From NCBI GenBank assembly GCA_049840515.1, contig JASGKW010000005.1:1-64000 (forward strand): a stretch of 64,000 bases of DNA, given 5' to 3'. Positions within the stretch are counted from its first letter, which is position 1; each line of letters opens with the position of its first letter. The DNA comes from Muricomes sp049840515 (GTDB lineage: Bacteria > Bacillota > Clostridia > Lachnospirales > Lachnospiraceae). A program made the translations under genes and the position numbers. Positions 18,148-26,601 of this stretch are shown here, one piece after another. The notes beneath the pieces are model-generated. The model was not told where the DNA came from, made no database searches, and was given only the letters and a program-made list of their open reading frames with translations.

Positions 18148-19041
18148 ATGGGATTTGGTAAGATTGAACTGGGGATTGCCCCCATCGGATGGACCAATGA
18201 TGACATGCCCCAGCTGGGCGGTGATATTCCCTTTGAGCAGATGATTTCGGAAGTCGCCCTGGCAGGTTTCGCAGGGACTGAGGTTGGGGGCAGCTTCCCT
18301 TCTGCCCCGGCGGTGCTGAATAAGGCGTTAGAAATGAGAGGGCTTAAGATTGCCAGCCAGTGGTTTTCCAGCTATTTGTGTTCCGTACCTTATAAAGAAA
18401 ATGAAGAAGCATTTTTGAAACAATTGGATTTTCTGGAGGCAGTGGGGGCAAGGCGGGTTAATGTCTGCGAGCTGACAAGATGCCTGTTTGCTGAGAAAGT
18501 CTCCATGTTTGGTGAACATAAACCCCTGGCAAATGACGAAGAGTGGGAAAAACTCTGTGATGGCTTGAACAGGCTGGGAAAAATTGCGGCCGGCCGGGGC
18601 TTTAAATTATGTTTTCACCACCACATGGCCACGGTAGTGCAAACTCTTGAAGAGACACAGCGCCTGCTGGACCATACAGATTCCCGCTATGTTTATCTGT
18701 GTTTTGATACCGGGCATTTTACTTTTGCCGGGGAAGATGTGGTGCGGGCAGCGGCTCTTTTTGCGGACAGAACAGGCCATGTGCATTTAAAAGATATTAG
18801 AAAAGAAAAGATGGAACAGGCATACAGGGAAGGCTTTGCATTCAGACAGGCGGTGCTGGCAGGCTGTTTTACAGTGCCGGGAGATGGCTTTGTGGATTTC
18901 CCCGGGGTTTTTGCAGAACTTGAGAAAAAGGGATATTCCGGGTGGATGCTGGTGGAGGCTGAACAGGACCCGGCACTTGCCAATCCTTTTGAATATGCTC
19001 TTAAGGCGCGTAAATACGTCAGGGAACAGACGGGACTGTAG
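18148..19041 (+). CDS. iolE: Inosose dehydratase (IolE), copy 2
   Basis: 297 residues. Opening GIAPIGWTNDDMPQLG, then CFHHHMATVVQ, LCFDTGHFTFAGED, GHVHLKDIR, FTVPGDGFVDF and MLVEAEQDPALANPFEYALKARKYV. All match copy 1 at 10475 and keep the His, Asp and Glu residues of the metal site. It dehydrates a keto-inositol. Having a second dehydratase in a separately regulated module suggests a different inosose isomer or inducer, which is inference. It is preceded by AGGGGG and lies between two dehydrogenase genes. Confidence 0.88.
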   Translation: MGFGKIELGIAPIGWTNDDMPQLGGDIPFEQMISEVALAGFAGTEVGGSFPSAPAVLNKALEMRGLKIASQWFSSYLCSVPYKENEEAFLKQLDFLEAVGARRVNVCELTRCLFAEKVSMFGEHKPLANDEEWEKLCDGLNRLGKIAAGRGFKLCFHHHMATVVQTLEETQRLLDHTDSRYVYLCFDTGHFTFAGEDVVRAAALFADRTGHVHLKDIRKEKMEQAYREGFAFRQAVLAGCFTVPGDGFVDFPGVFAELEKKGYSGWMLVEAEQDPALANPFEYALKARKYVREQTGL

Positions 19042-19050
19042 GGGTGAGAA

Positions 19051-20067
19051 ATGGATAAAAAGATTAAATTTGGTGTGATTGGTCTGGGAACCATGGGCAG
19101 AATACATCTGGAGAACTTGCGAGGCGGGATAAAAGCGGCAGAGGTAGTGGCAGTCTGCGGGCGGACCCCGGAGAAGGTTGAGGAAATAAGGGCGGAATAC
19201 AATATCCCTTACGGCGTTACCTCTGTAGATGAGCTGCTGGAACTTCCGGAGGTTGACGCGGTGGTCATCGCTACTGGGGCGGATGCACACAAAGAAGCAA
19301 TTTTAAAAGCCTGTGCCGCCGGAAAACATATTTTCTGTGAAAAGCCCCTTGCAAAGACTCTGGAAGATTGTAAGGAAATAGAAAGGGCTGTTAAAGGAAA
19401 TGCCGGAAAATGTTTTACGGTGGGTTTTATGCGGCGCTTTGACCCCTCCTATGCCGAGGCCAAGGAGAGAGTAGATGCCGGGGAGATTGGAAAGCCGATT
19501 ATGTATAAGGGCAGCAGTATTGACCCGGCAGACGTGCTGCCAGCTCATCTGGAAGGTGTGAAGAACGGCATCTATGTCCCCTGGTTTATTGAGATGGGGA
19601 GCCATGATACGGATTTGGCCCGATGGTTTTTGGGCGGAGAACCGGTCAAGGTTCATGCCTATGGCGGAGCCTATGTGTGCAAAGAATTAGCTGACTATGA
19701 TGATTACGATAATGGTGCCTCGCTGAGTGCTTTTGATAATGGAACCATGGCCTATATTCAAGTAGGCAGAACCGGGACCTGCAGTCATGTGGGTTCGGAA
19801 ATTGTGGGGACAAAAGGAACCCTTATGGTGAATCATATCCCCCGGCGCAATTATCTGTCGGCTCTGACATCGGAGGGATATCAGGAGGCCTGCCAGGACA
19901 GCTTTATCAGCCGCTGGGGTGAAGCCTTTTTTAAGGAGATGGAGAATTTTGCGGAGTGCATTATAAATGGCAGAGAACCACAGGTTAATGCCCATGATGG
20001 GACGATGAGCCTGGAGTTCTGCCTCAAATTGCACCATGCCTATCTGGAGGGAAAAGAAGATGAGTGA
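19051..20067 (+). CDS. Inositol dehydrogenase-like oxidoreductase, third copy
   Basis: 338 residues, GFO/IDH/MocA. Rossmann motif GLGTMGRIH, Lys98 in FCEKPLAK, GFMRRFDPSY as in IolG. The catalytic His lies in IEMGSHDTDLARWFL; four residues before it is Glu rather than the Asp of IolG copy 2. The family and neighbours (iolE before, Zn-dehydrogenase after) indicate oxidation of an inositol isomer such as scyllo- or D-chiro-inositol; the isomer is not deducible. Its last codons overlap the start of the next gene (ATGAGTGA). Confidence 0.85.
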   Translation: MDKKIKFGVIGLGTMGRIHLENLRGGIKAAEVVAVCGRTPEKVEEIRAEYNIPYGVTSVDELLELPEVDAVVIATGADAHKEAILKACAAGKHIFCEKPLAKTLEDCKEIERAVKGNAGKCFTVGFMRRFDPSYAEAKERVDAGEIGKPIMYKGSSIDPADVLPAHLEGVKNGIYVPWFIEMGSHDTDLARWFLGGEPVKVHAYGGAYVCKELADYDDYDNGASLSAFDNGTMAYIQVGRTGTCSHVGSEIVGTKGTLMVNHIPRRNYLSALTSEGYQEACQDSFISRWGEAFFKEMENFAECIINGREPQVNAHDGTMSLEFCLKLHHAYLEGKEDE

Positions 20068-21104
20068 AATGATGGACGCAGTTGTTTTTTCTGAAATCGG
20101 GAAATTTGAAGTGACCACCCGGAAAATACCGGAAGCTTACCCGGAATGAGGACGTAAAGATTAAGATATTGAGGGCAAGTATATGCGGCACCGATGTTCA
20201 TATTCTCCGCAATCCGCCGGGAATCGAGGCATCTAAAGGTATTATTTTGGGGCACGAATGTGTGGGAGAAGTGGTGGAAACAGGTGCCGGTGTCAAAGTA
20301 TTGAAAAAGGGGGACAGGGTTATTCTTGACAACAACCTGCCCTGCGGTGTCTGCCCGGCCTGCCAGAGCGGAAACGGTAATCTCTGTGTAAATATGGCTT
20401 CCATGGGAGTACATATTGACGGCGTGTTTGCCCAGTATGCAGTCGCACCGGAGCAGCAAATGGCCCTCCTTGATGATACGGTCTCTCTCGATGAAGCAAT
20501 TTTTGCAGAGCCCTTGAACTGTGTGATGGGGGCTGTCAAAAAGCTTAAAGTTATGCCGGGGGATACAGTACTGATATTGGGGGGAGGGCCCATTGGCTTG
20601 TATTTTACCACTCTCATGCGCCTGTGTGGAGGGCGGGTTCTGGTTTCGGAAATCTCGGCATTTCGCAAGGAATATGCCAGAGGGCAGGGTGCTGACAGAG
20701 TGATTGACCCATCCGCCGAGGATTTGAAAGAAGAGGTTTTAAAAGAAACTGCCGGAATGGGTGCTGACATTGTGATAGATGCGGTTGGCGTACTGCTGCC
20801 CGAGGCCATAAGGGCTGTAAAAAGGGGCGGGAGCATCTTGCTGTTTGGACAAAATGGGAGTGCCCGTCAGGAGTTGTGCCAAAATGATATCACGGCTAAA
20901 GGGATAACGATTTACGGAAACTATATCGGAAACTACACCCTTAGAAATGTAGCCGGACTGCTAAAAAGCAAACGCTGTGATTTTGGCAAAATGATTACTC
21001 ACCGCTTGCCTTTGAAGGAGTTTGGCGCTGGTTTAGCTGCAATGCAGGAGGGAAAAGCGCTGGAGATTGTTTTATACCCGCAGAATGATCTTGAGAATAA
21101 TTAA
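20060..21104 (+). pseudogene. Zn-dependent medium-chain dehydrogenase, frameshifted near N-terminus
   Basis: ATG 20060 lies nine bases behind GGAGG and overlaps the previous gene. The first 29 residues (MSEMMDAVVFSEIGKFEV...) end at TGA 20147; removing one G of GG at 20143-20144 joins EAYP to NEDVKIKILRASICGTDVH. The rest is a full zinc alcohol dehydrogenase: catalytic Cys in SICGTDVH, GHECVGEV, structural zinc cysteines in CGVCPACQSGNGNLC, and NAD loop GGGPIGLYF. Resembles sorbitol/threonine-type dehydrogenases, probably for a polyol or keto-inositol. One base decides its integrity, so sequence error is quite possible. Confidence 0.8.
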
Positions 21105-21105
21105 G

Positions 21106-21134
21106 TTGCGTGCTTTTTGCGTGTGTGTTATAGT
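21106..21134 (+). promoter_or_regulatory. Promoter of LacI regulator at 21261
   Basis: TTGCGT (21106-21111), 17-base spacer, TATAGT (21129-21134). The spacer contains repeated GCGTG units (GCGTGCTTTTTGCGTGTG), the same half-site as in the iolC promoter at 22437, suggesting autoregulation. Confidence 0.55.
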
Positions 21135-21148
21135 GAGGTGGCAGGGGG

Positions 21149-21251
21149 ACACCCGTGTTACTAAGGCGTGAACGGAACCGTCTAAGTCAGCAGGATGTAC
21201 TTTGCGGCGTAAGCTGTGAAAAACTCGTGCCTAATAGCATAAGCAAGAGGT
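21149..21251 (+). promoter_or_regulatory. Candidate cis-regulatory leader RNA, copy B (103 nt)
   Basis: Aligns base for base, without gaps, to 4091-4193. The block CAGGATGTACTTTGC (21191-21205) is identical in both, as are CTAAGT (21182-21187) and CATAAGCA (21238-21245). ACACCC (21149-21154) pairs with GGATGT (21193-21198) with one mismatch; AGGCG/CGTCT makes the hairpin inside. ACTTTGC (21199-21205) can pair with the ribosome site in GC-AA-GAGGT (21243-21251). Here it lies in the 5' leader of a LacI gene, about 15 bases after its promoter. Confidence 0.6.
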
Positions 21252-21260
21252 GACAAAAGG

Positions 21261-22283
21261 ATGGCTGGAACAATTCAAGATATCGCAGAACGGGCGGGGG
21301 TATCCCGGGGGACAGTAGACAGAGCCCTTAATAAACGGGGGCGCATTAATGCTGCCGTGGAAGAGCGGATATTGCAGATTGCCGATGAAATGGGGTATAT
21401 TGCCCCAAAGAAGAAAAGCAAACATAAAAAGAAGGTCAGAATCGGGATTGTGACTCAGCTGTCAAGTGCTCCTTTTATGAGCGGAATCAGGAAAGGTATA
21501 CGGGATGCGGCGAAAGAAACGGCCTCGAAAGGTTTTGAACTCCTAATTGAAGAATGCGAGGATGTAAGCGAAAACTCTCAGCTGGAGTCTCTGGTGAAAT
21601 TAGAGAAAGCAGGGGTGGCCGGGATTGCAATTATGCCGGTTGACGGAAACCTGATCCGCAATAAAATCAATGAACTGATTGAGCAGGGTATTAAAATTGT
21701 TACTTTCAATACGGATATTATCGGTACTAAGCGCAGTTGTTTTGTAGGCATGGACAACATTCGCAGCGGCAGAACTGCGGCGGGGCTGCTTGGAATGCTT
21801 ATCAGAAAAGAAGGTGAAGTTCTGGCTATTACAGGTCATTTTGGCAACAGTGTCAATAATATGCGTGTGGAGGGCTTTACCTCTGAATTAAAAGAGAACT
21901 TTCCGAATCTTCATCTGGCGGGGGTTCAGAGCAGTTTTGATGAACCGGCGGAGGTGGAACAGCTGGTGATTAAAAGTCTGGATGCCTTTTCAGATTTAAA
22001 AGGAATTGTGGTATTTTCAGCCGGTCAGGAAGGGGTCTTGAAAGCTCTGGCGAAACAAAAGATTCCATCCAGACAGCGGCCTTTTGTCATTGTCTATGAC
22101 CTGACTCCTGAAAATATTGCTGGTCTGAAAAGTGACGGGTTTGATTTTATTTTGGACCAGAACGGATATATGCAGGGGCACCGGGCATTGTGTATCCTGG
22201 AGGATTTGGTATTTGCGGATGTTTTGCCGGCGAAAGAATACTATTATACTGACATTGTTATAAAGACTAAATATAATATCTAA
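21261..22283 (+). CDS. LacI-family repressor of iolC-iolD-iolB
   Basis: 340 residues. Helix-turn-helix TIQDIAERAGVSRGTVDRAL and hinge region at the N-terminus, with a lysine-rich linker (PKKKSKHKKKVRIG), then a periplasmic-binding sensor domain: IVTFNTDIIG, then FVGMDNIRSGRTAAGLLG and GHFGNSVNNMR. The end TDIVIKTKYNI resembles the other two LacI proteins here. It sits immediately upstream of iolC, whose promoter has a GCACGC/GCGTG dyad, and its own promoter has the same half-sites. Its translation may also be controlled by the 103-nt leader RNA. Confidence 0.88.
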   Translation: MAGTIQDIAERAGVSRGTVDRALNKRGRINAAVEERILQIADEMGYIAPKKKSKHKKKVRIGIVTQLSSAPFMSGIRKGIRDAAKETASKGFELLIEECEDVSENSQLESLVKLEKAGVAGIAIMPVDGNLIRNKINELIEQGIKIVTFNTDIIGTKRSCFVGMDNIRSGRTAAGLLGMLIRKEGEVLAITGHFGNSVNNMRVEGFTSELKENFPNLHLAGVQSSFDEPAEVEQLVIKSLDAFSDLKGIVVFSAGQEGVLKALAKQKIPSRQRPFVIVYDLTPENIAGLKSDGFDFILDQNGYMQGHRALCILEDLVFADVLPAKEYYYTDIVIKTKYNI

Positions 22284-22315
22284 GAGAAATCAATAAAAAT
22301 AAAGACTGTAAATAT

Positions 22316-22343
22316 AAAAGCACGCAAATTTGCGTGCTTTTTG
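22316..22343 (+). terminator. Terminator of LacI gene; perfect 26-bp palindrome
   Basis: 22316-22341 is a perfect 26-bp palindrome centred on CGCAAATTTGCG, ending in a T-run. Its GCACGC/GCGTGC arms match the half-sites of the operator in the next promoter, so it may double as a repressor site. Confidence 0.75.
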
Positions 22344-22395
22344 TTTGTTTAACTACAATAGAAAGAAAAAACACTGGTTAAAAACCGTGAAAATT

Positions 22396-22465
22396 GTGCA
22401 ATATATCAGAATATATTTAATGTGCAGTTTGACATATTGCACGCAAAATGGGCGTGTGATATGAT
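22396..22465 (+). promoter_or_regulatory. iolC promoter with operator
   Basis: TTGCAC (22437-22442), 17-base spacer, TATGAT (22460-22465). CACGC (22440-22444) and GCGTG (22452-22456) form a dyad across the spacer. A second, perfect 9-bp inverted repeat GTGCAATAT/ATATTGCAC (22396-22404, 22434-22442) brackets 29 bases upstream of it. Confidence 0.6.
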
Positions 22466-22508
22466 GTGTGTAAGAACCTATTAAATACATAATAAACGAG
22501 GTGAAGAG

Positions 22509-23558
22509 ATGAAATATTTAGAACTGGACAACAGCAGAAAGCTGGATTTGGTTTTGCTTGGGCGTGTGGCGATTGATTTTAACCCAGCCTATAATGAGGA
22601 CGTGAAAGAAGATTTTAAGCCCCTCAAGGAGGTTCACGTTTTTGAAAAATTCGTAGGAGGTTCCCCGGCCAATATTGCAGTTGGTGTGACCAGGCACGGT
22701 ATGAAAGCCGGCTTTTTTGCAAAGGTGTCTGACGATCAGTTCGGCGAGTATGTGGTAGATTATTTTAATAATGAAGGAATTGATACCAGCCGAATCACCA
22801 AATGTCAGAATGGCGAGAAGCTGTGTCTGACCTTTACGGAGATGCTGTCACCAAAGGAAAGCAGTATCCTGATGTATCGCAATATACCGGCTGATTTACA
22901 GCTAAGCACAGCGGATATTGACGAGGAGTACATCAAAAATACCAAAGCCATTTTGATTTCCGGGACAGCGCTGTCCGCCAGCCCTTCAAGGGAGGCAGCC
23001 TTTAAGGCGGTGATGCTGGCCAGAAAATATAATACAAAGATTATTTTTGATATTGATTACAGACCCTATAGCTGGAAAAATGATGATGAAATTTCTATTT
23101 ACTATTCATGGGTAGCTAAAGAAGCAGACATTATTATGGGGTCAAGAGAAGAATTTGACCTGACCGAAAAATTAATCAAGACGGGTATGAGTGATGAGGA
23201 GAGCGCCGCTTACTGGCAGGGTCATAACGCTAAGATTGTAGTTATCAAACATGGTATGAAAGGCTCAACCGCCTACACCAATGATGGCGGAAAGTTTTCC
23301 ATTAAGCCGTTTCCGGTTCAGACCCGCAAAGGATTTGGCGGCGGCGATGGCTATGCTTCCGGCTTTTTGTATGGCTTGTATCAGGGTTGGGAGATTATTG
23401 ACTGCCTGGAATTTGGCTCCGCAGAGGCTTCAATGATGGTTAAAAGTAACACTTCCTCTGATACACTTCCTAATCCGGAAGAAGTACATGCTTTTATCAA
23501 GGAAGAAAAAGAATTATATGGGGATATGGTTGCCCGTGCAGGTGAGGAGGAAAAATAA
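22509..23558 (+). CDS. iolC: 5-dehydro-2-deoxygluconokinase (IolC)
   Basis: 349 residues, PfkB family. IolC phosphorylates 2-deoxy-5-keto-gluconate with ATP before aldol cleavage. LVLLGRVAIDFNPAY and FEKFVGGSPANIAVG are typical IolC N-terminal motifs. IIFDIDYRPYSW follows, and the PfkB signature near the end, GFGGGDGYASGFLYGL, keeps the catalytic Asp though the usual GAGDAF is GGGDGY. Start ATG 22509 behind CGAGGTGAAG. First gene of iolC-iolD-iolB, with iolD starting two bases after its stop. Confidence 0.92.
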   Translation: MKYLELDNSRKLDLVLLGRVAIDFNPAYNEDVKEDFKPLKEVHVFEKFVGGSPANIAVGVTRHGMKAGFFAKVSDDQFGEYVVDYFNNEGIDTSRITKCQNGEKLCLTFTEMLSPKESSILMYRNIPADLQLSTADIDEEYIKNTKAILISGTALSASPSREAAFKAVMLARKYNTKIIFDIDYRPYSWKNDDEISIYYSWVAKEADIIMGSREEFDLTEKLIKTGMSDEESAAYWQGHNAKIVVIKHGMKGSTAYTNDGGKFSIKPFPVQTRKGFGGGDGYASGFLYGLYQGWEIIDCLEFGSAEASMMVKSNTSSDTLPNPEEVHAFIKEEKELYGDMVARAGEEEK

Positions 23559-23559
23559 G

Positions 23560-25491
23560 GTGAATAAGACGACAAGAATGACAACTGCGCAAGCAATTGT
23601 GAAGTTTCTGGATAATCAATATGTTTTGATGGACGGCGTAGAAACGAAGTTTGTAGAAAGCTTTTTCACCATCTTTGGTCATGGAATCGCCGTAGGATTG
23701 GGGGAGGCCCTGGATACGAACCCCGGAAGCCTGAAGGTTTTACAGGGGCGCAATGAACAGGGAATGTGCCACACTGCGATTGCTTATGCAAAGCAGAGTA
23801 ACCGGCGCAAAATCATCCCCTGTGCTTCTTCCGTAGGACCGGGGGCGGCTAATATGGTGACTGCCTGTGCCACAGCGACAGTGAATAATATTCCCCTGCT
23901 GGTATTTCCGGCGGACACTTTCGCTTCCCGCCAGCCTGACCCGGTACTGCAGCAGTTGGAACAGAGCAGCAGTCTGGCTGTTACCACAAATGATGCCTTC
24001 AAACCAGTGTGCAAATATTGGGACCGTGTATCACGCCCGGAGATGGTGATGACCGCATTGATTAATGCCATGCGTGTACTGACTGACCCGTCTGAGACAG
24101 GTGCCTGCTGTATTGCACTGCCTCAGGATGTGGAAGGTGAAGCCTTTGACTTCCCGGATTATTTCTTCAAAAAGCGGGTGCACCGTATTACCAGACCTGT
24201 CGCTGTTGCCGAAGAGCTGGATGATTTGGCAGATATTATTAAAAATGCCAGAAAGCCTCTTGTCATTGTGGGCGGAGGGGTGCGTTACTCTGAGGCTGGT
24301 GAAACAGTAGAAAAATTCTGTGCGGAATTTAAGATTCCTTTTGGAGAGAGCCAGGGAGGCAAGAGCGCATGCAAATCCAGTGACCCCTATTGTTTGGGCG
24401 GCATTGGCGTGACCGGTACCTATGCTTCCAATATCATTGCAAAAGATGCGGATGTAGTCATCGCTATTGGCACCAGGTTATCTGATTTTACGACCAGCTC
24501 CAAGCACCTGTTCCAGAATCCGGAGGTGCAGTTTGTAACGATTAACAACTGCCGCTATCACGCGTATAAGATGGACGCTGTCAAAGCTGTCGGTGATGCA
24601 AAGGTGACGTTGGAGGCATTGAGTGAAAAGTTAAGAGCGGTTAATTACCAGTCAGCCTATACGGATGAAATTGCGGATGCGAAAGCAAAATGGGATGCGG
24701 AGATGAAGCATCTTGGAGGTATCGAATATACAGGTGATGATTTTGAGCCGATGATTAAACCGAGAGACCCAAGGACAGTTCCAGAGTTTGTCAGGCTTAC
24801 AGATGGCAGAATTACACAGACTGCGGCTCTTTATGCAATCCGGGAAGTGATTGATGAAAATGCTACCCTCATTACGGCAGGCGGCTCTCTGCCAAGCTGT
24901 CTTCAGAGAATGTGGACTACAGACAAACGTGGAGGTTATCATGCTGAATATGGTTATTCCTGCATGGGATATGAAGTAGCTGCCACCCTGGGGGCTAAGT
25001 TTGCGGAGCCTGAGGATGAAGTTTATACTGTGGTTGGTGACGCCAGCTTCCAGATGCTTCACAGTGAGATTATGACCATTATGCAGGAGCGTCAGAAAGT
25101 GAATATCTTAATCTTTGACAACTGTGGTTTTGGCTGTATCAATAACCTGGAAATGACTCACGGCATCGGCAGTATCGCAACGGAGTTCCGCTATACTGAC
25201 GGCAAAAAGCCCTGCGGGGATTTGATTCCTGTTGATTACGCCAAGATTGGCGAGGGCTATGGACTTAAGACTTATACATGCAAAACAATTGCCCAGCTTA
25301 AAGCAGCTTTGGAGGATGCAAAAAAACAGGATACTGCGTGCCTGTTTGATTTGAAAGTAATTCCCAAAACCATGACGGACGGTTATGAATCATGGTGGAA
25401 TGTAGGCCAGGCTCAGGTTTCCGATAAGGAAAGTGTTGTGGAAGCCTGGGAAGAAGTTAAGAAAGCCAGAGACGAATCAAGAATTTATTAG
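23560..25491 (+). CDS. iolD: Trihydroxycyclohexane-1,2-dione hydrolase (IolD)
   Basis: 643 residues, ThDP-dependent. IolD opens the six-carbon ring of the trione product of IolE to 5-deoxy-glucuronate. N-terminal domain: VETKFVESFFTIFGHGIAVGLGEAL with the ThDP-activating Glu region; then NEQGMCHTAIAYAKQ and SSVGPGAANMVT. C-terminal ThDP/Mg motif GDASFQMLHSE ... NCGFGCINN. I choose GTG 23560, nine bases after GAGGAGG (23544-23550); the frame stays open further upstream but overlaps iolC. Length close to Bacillus IolD (637). Confidence 0.92.
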   Translation: MNKTTRMTTAQAIVKFLDNQYVLMDGVETKFVESFFTIFGHGIAVGLGEALDTNPGSLKVLQGRNEQGMCHTAIAYAKQSNRRKIIPCASSVGPGAANMVTACATATVNNIPLLVFPADTFASRQPDPVLQQLEQSSSLAVTTNDAFKPVCKYWDRVSRPEMVMTALINAMRVLTDPSETGACCIALPQDVEGEAFDFPDYFFKKRVHRITRPVAVAEELDDLADIIKNARKPLVIVGGGVRYSEAGETVEKFCAEFKIPFGESQGGKSACKSSDPYCLGGIGVTGTYASNIIAKDADVVIAIGTRLSDFTTSSKHLFQNPEVQFVTINNCRYHAYKMDAVKAVGDAKVTLEALSEKLRAVNYQSAYTDEIADAKAKWDAEMKHLGGIEYTGDDFEPMIKPRDPRTVPEFVRLTDGRITQTAALYAIREVIDENATLITAGGSLPSCLQRMWTTDKRGGYHAEYGYSCMGYEVAATLGAKFAEPEDEVYTVVGDASFQMLHSEIMTIMQERQKVNILIFDNCGFGCINNLEMTHGIGSIATEFRYTDGKKPCGDLIPVDYAKIGEGYGLKTYTCKTIAQLKAALEDAKKQDTACLFDLKVIPKTMTDGYESWWNVGQAQVSDKESVVEAWEEVKKARDESRIY

Positions 25492-25508
25492 AAGGGAGAG
25501 ATTGCCTG

Positions 25509-26315
25509 ATGGAAGAAAAGGTATTTGGTTATCCTAAGTTTGATAACCAGGGGGAAATGATTTTATCAACTTATGATAATGAATATAGAGCAATGATGAT
25601 GGATATTCGTGTCTATCGGATGGGTGCTGGTGAAAAGCGTAAGTTTAAAAAGAACAACGAAGAGATGGCCCTTCTCCTGTTGAGCGGCAGTGTCGTTTAC
25701 CGTTTTGGCGGCAGAGAAGAAGCCGCAAAGAGAAAGGATGTTTTTACCGAAGGACCTTACTGTGTACACGCCGGCAAGGATTCAGAGGTAGAGGTAGAAG
25801 CACTGGCTGATACGGAGATTTTGGTTCAGTGTACCAAGAATGACCGGAGTTTTGAAGCAAAATTCTATGTGCCAAAGGATGCGCCCTGGAAATATTCCAG
25901 TGTGGGCAAGTTTGGAAATGTAGCAAAACGCCGGGTCAACACAATTTTCGATATTGATATTGCACCGTATTCCAATATGGTTTTGGGTGAAGTGTTAAAT
26001 GACAGGGGAAACTGGTCAGGTTACCTGCCTCACCGCCATGCCCAGCCGGAACTTTACTATTTTATGTTTGACCACCCAGAAGGGTTTGGAGCCAGCTTTG
26101 TCGGTGATGATGTTTTTAAGAGTGTGGATAAAAGCTTTTCTGCGATTCCCGGAGGCAAGCTGCACCCACAGGCTGTAGCCCCAGGCTATCAGATGTACAC
26201 CTGCTGGATGATACGCCATCTGGAGGGGAAACCGTGGCATCAGACAGACAGAAATGAAGATGAAGCTTATCTGTGGCTTCACGAGGCGGATTTTCCAGAT
26301 ACCACTCAGATTTAA
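25509..26315 (+). CDS. iolB: 5-deoxy-glucuronate isomerase (IolB)
   Basis: 268 residues, double cupin of the KduI/IolB family. IolB converts 5-deoxy-glucuronate to 2-deoxy-5-keto-gluconate, the substrate of IolC. LPHRHAQPELYYFMFD gives the two histidines and glutamate of the metal site, and MIRHLEGKPWHQTDRNED gives further conserved residues near the end. Ribosome site AGAAGGGAGAG precedes ATG 25509, 17 bases after iolD. Last gene of the operon; iolJ (aldolase) and iolA, which would complete the pathway, are absent from the window. Confidence 0.92.
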   Translation: MEEKVFGYPKFDNQGEMILSTYDNEYRAMMMDIRVYRMGAGEKRKFKKNNEEMALLLLSGSVVYRFGGREEAAKRKDVFTEGPYCVHAGKDSEVEVEALADTEILVQCTKNDRSFEAKFYVPKDAPWKYSSVGKFGNVAKRRVNTIFDIDIAPYSNMVLGEVLNDRGNWSGYLPHRHAQPELYYFMFDHPEGFGASFVGDDVFKSVDKSFSAIPGGKLHPQAVAPGYQMYTCWMIRHLEGKPWHQTDRNEDEAYLWLHEADFPDTTQI

Positions 26316-26341
26316 TAGAAGAATATAAAGAAACTTGTAAA

Positions 26342-26394
26342 GGAACTGCTGTAATCTGGCTGAGTTAAGGCCAGGTTAAAACAGTTCCTTTTTA
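26342..26394 (+). terminator. Terminator of the iolCDB operon
   Basis: GGAACTG...TAATCTGGC pairs imperfectly with GCCAGGTTA...CAGTTCC (26369-26388), followed by TTTTTA. Confidence 0.7.
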
Positions 26395-26483
26395 CTATTG
26401 CAAGAAAGGCTTCCATAATTTACAATATAATTAAAAGAAAACTGCAGGCAAATCAAGTGAAAATCTGTTGCATAAAGTTATCC

Positions 26484-26580
26484 TTCCTGAACGTTAGTAG
26501 TTCAGGAAAGATAGCATTTTTAGCATAACAGCCGCTGTGGTGAAAAGACAGGTATTGCAGATAGCATGCCTGTTTTTATA
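26484..26580 (+). other. Leader with two hairpins before zinc-ribbon gene
   Basis: TTCCTGAAC/GTTCAGGAA (26484-26492, 26500-26508) is a perfect hairpin. ACAGGTAT/ATGCCTGT (26548-26555, 26566-26573) followed by TTTTT looks like a terminator placed just before the ribosome site AGAGGAGGG of 26602, so it could be an attenuator. Confidence 0.4.
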
Positions 26581-26601
26581 CTTTAAGAGGAGGGAAAAGA
26601 T

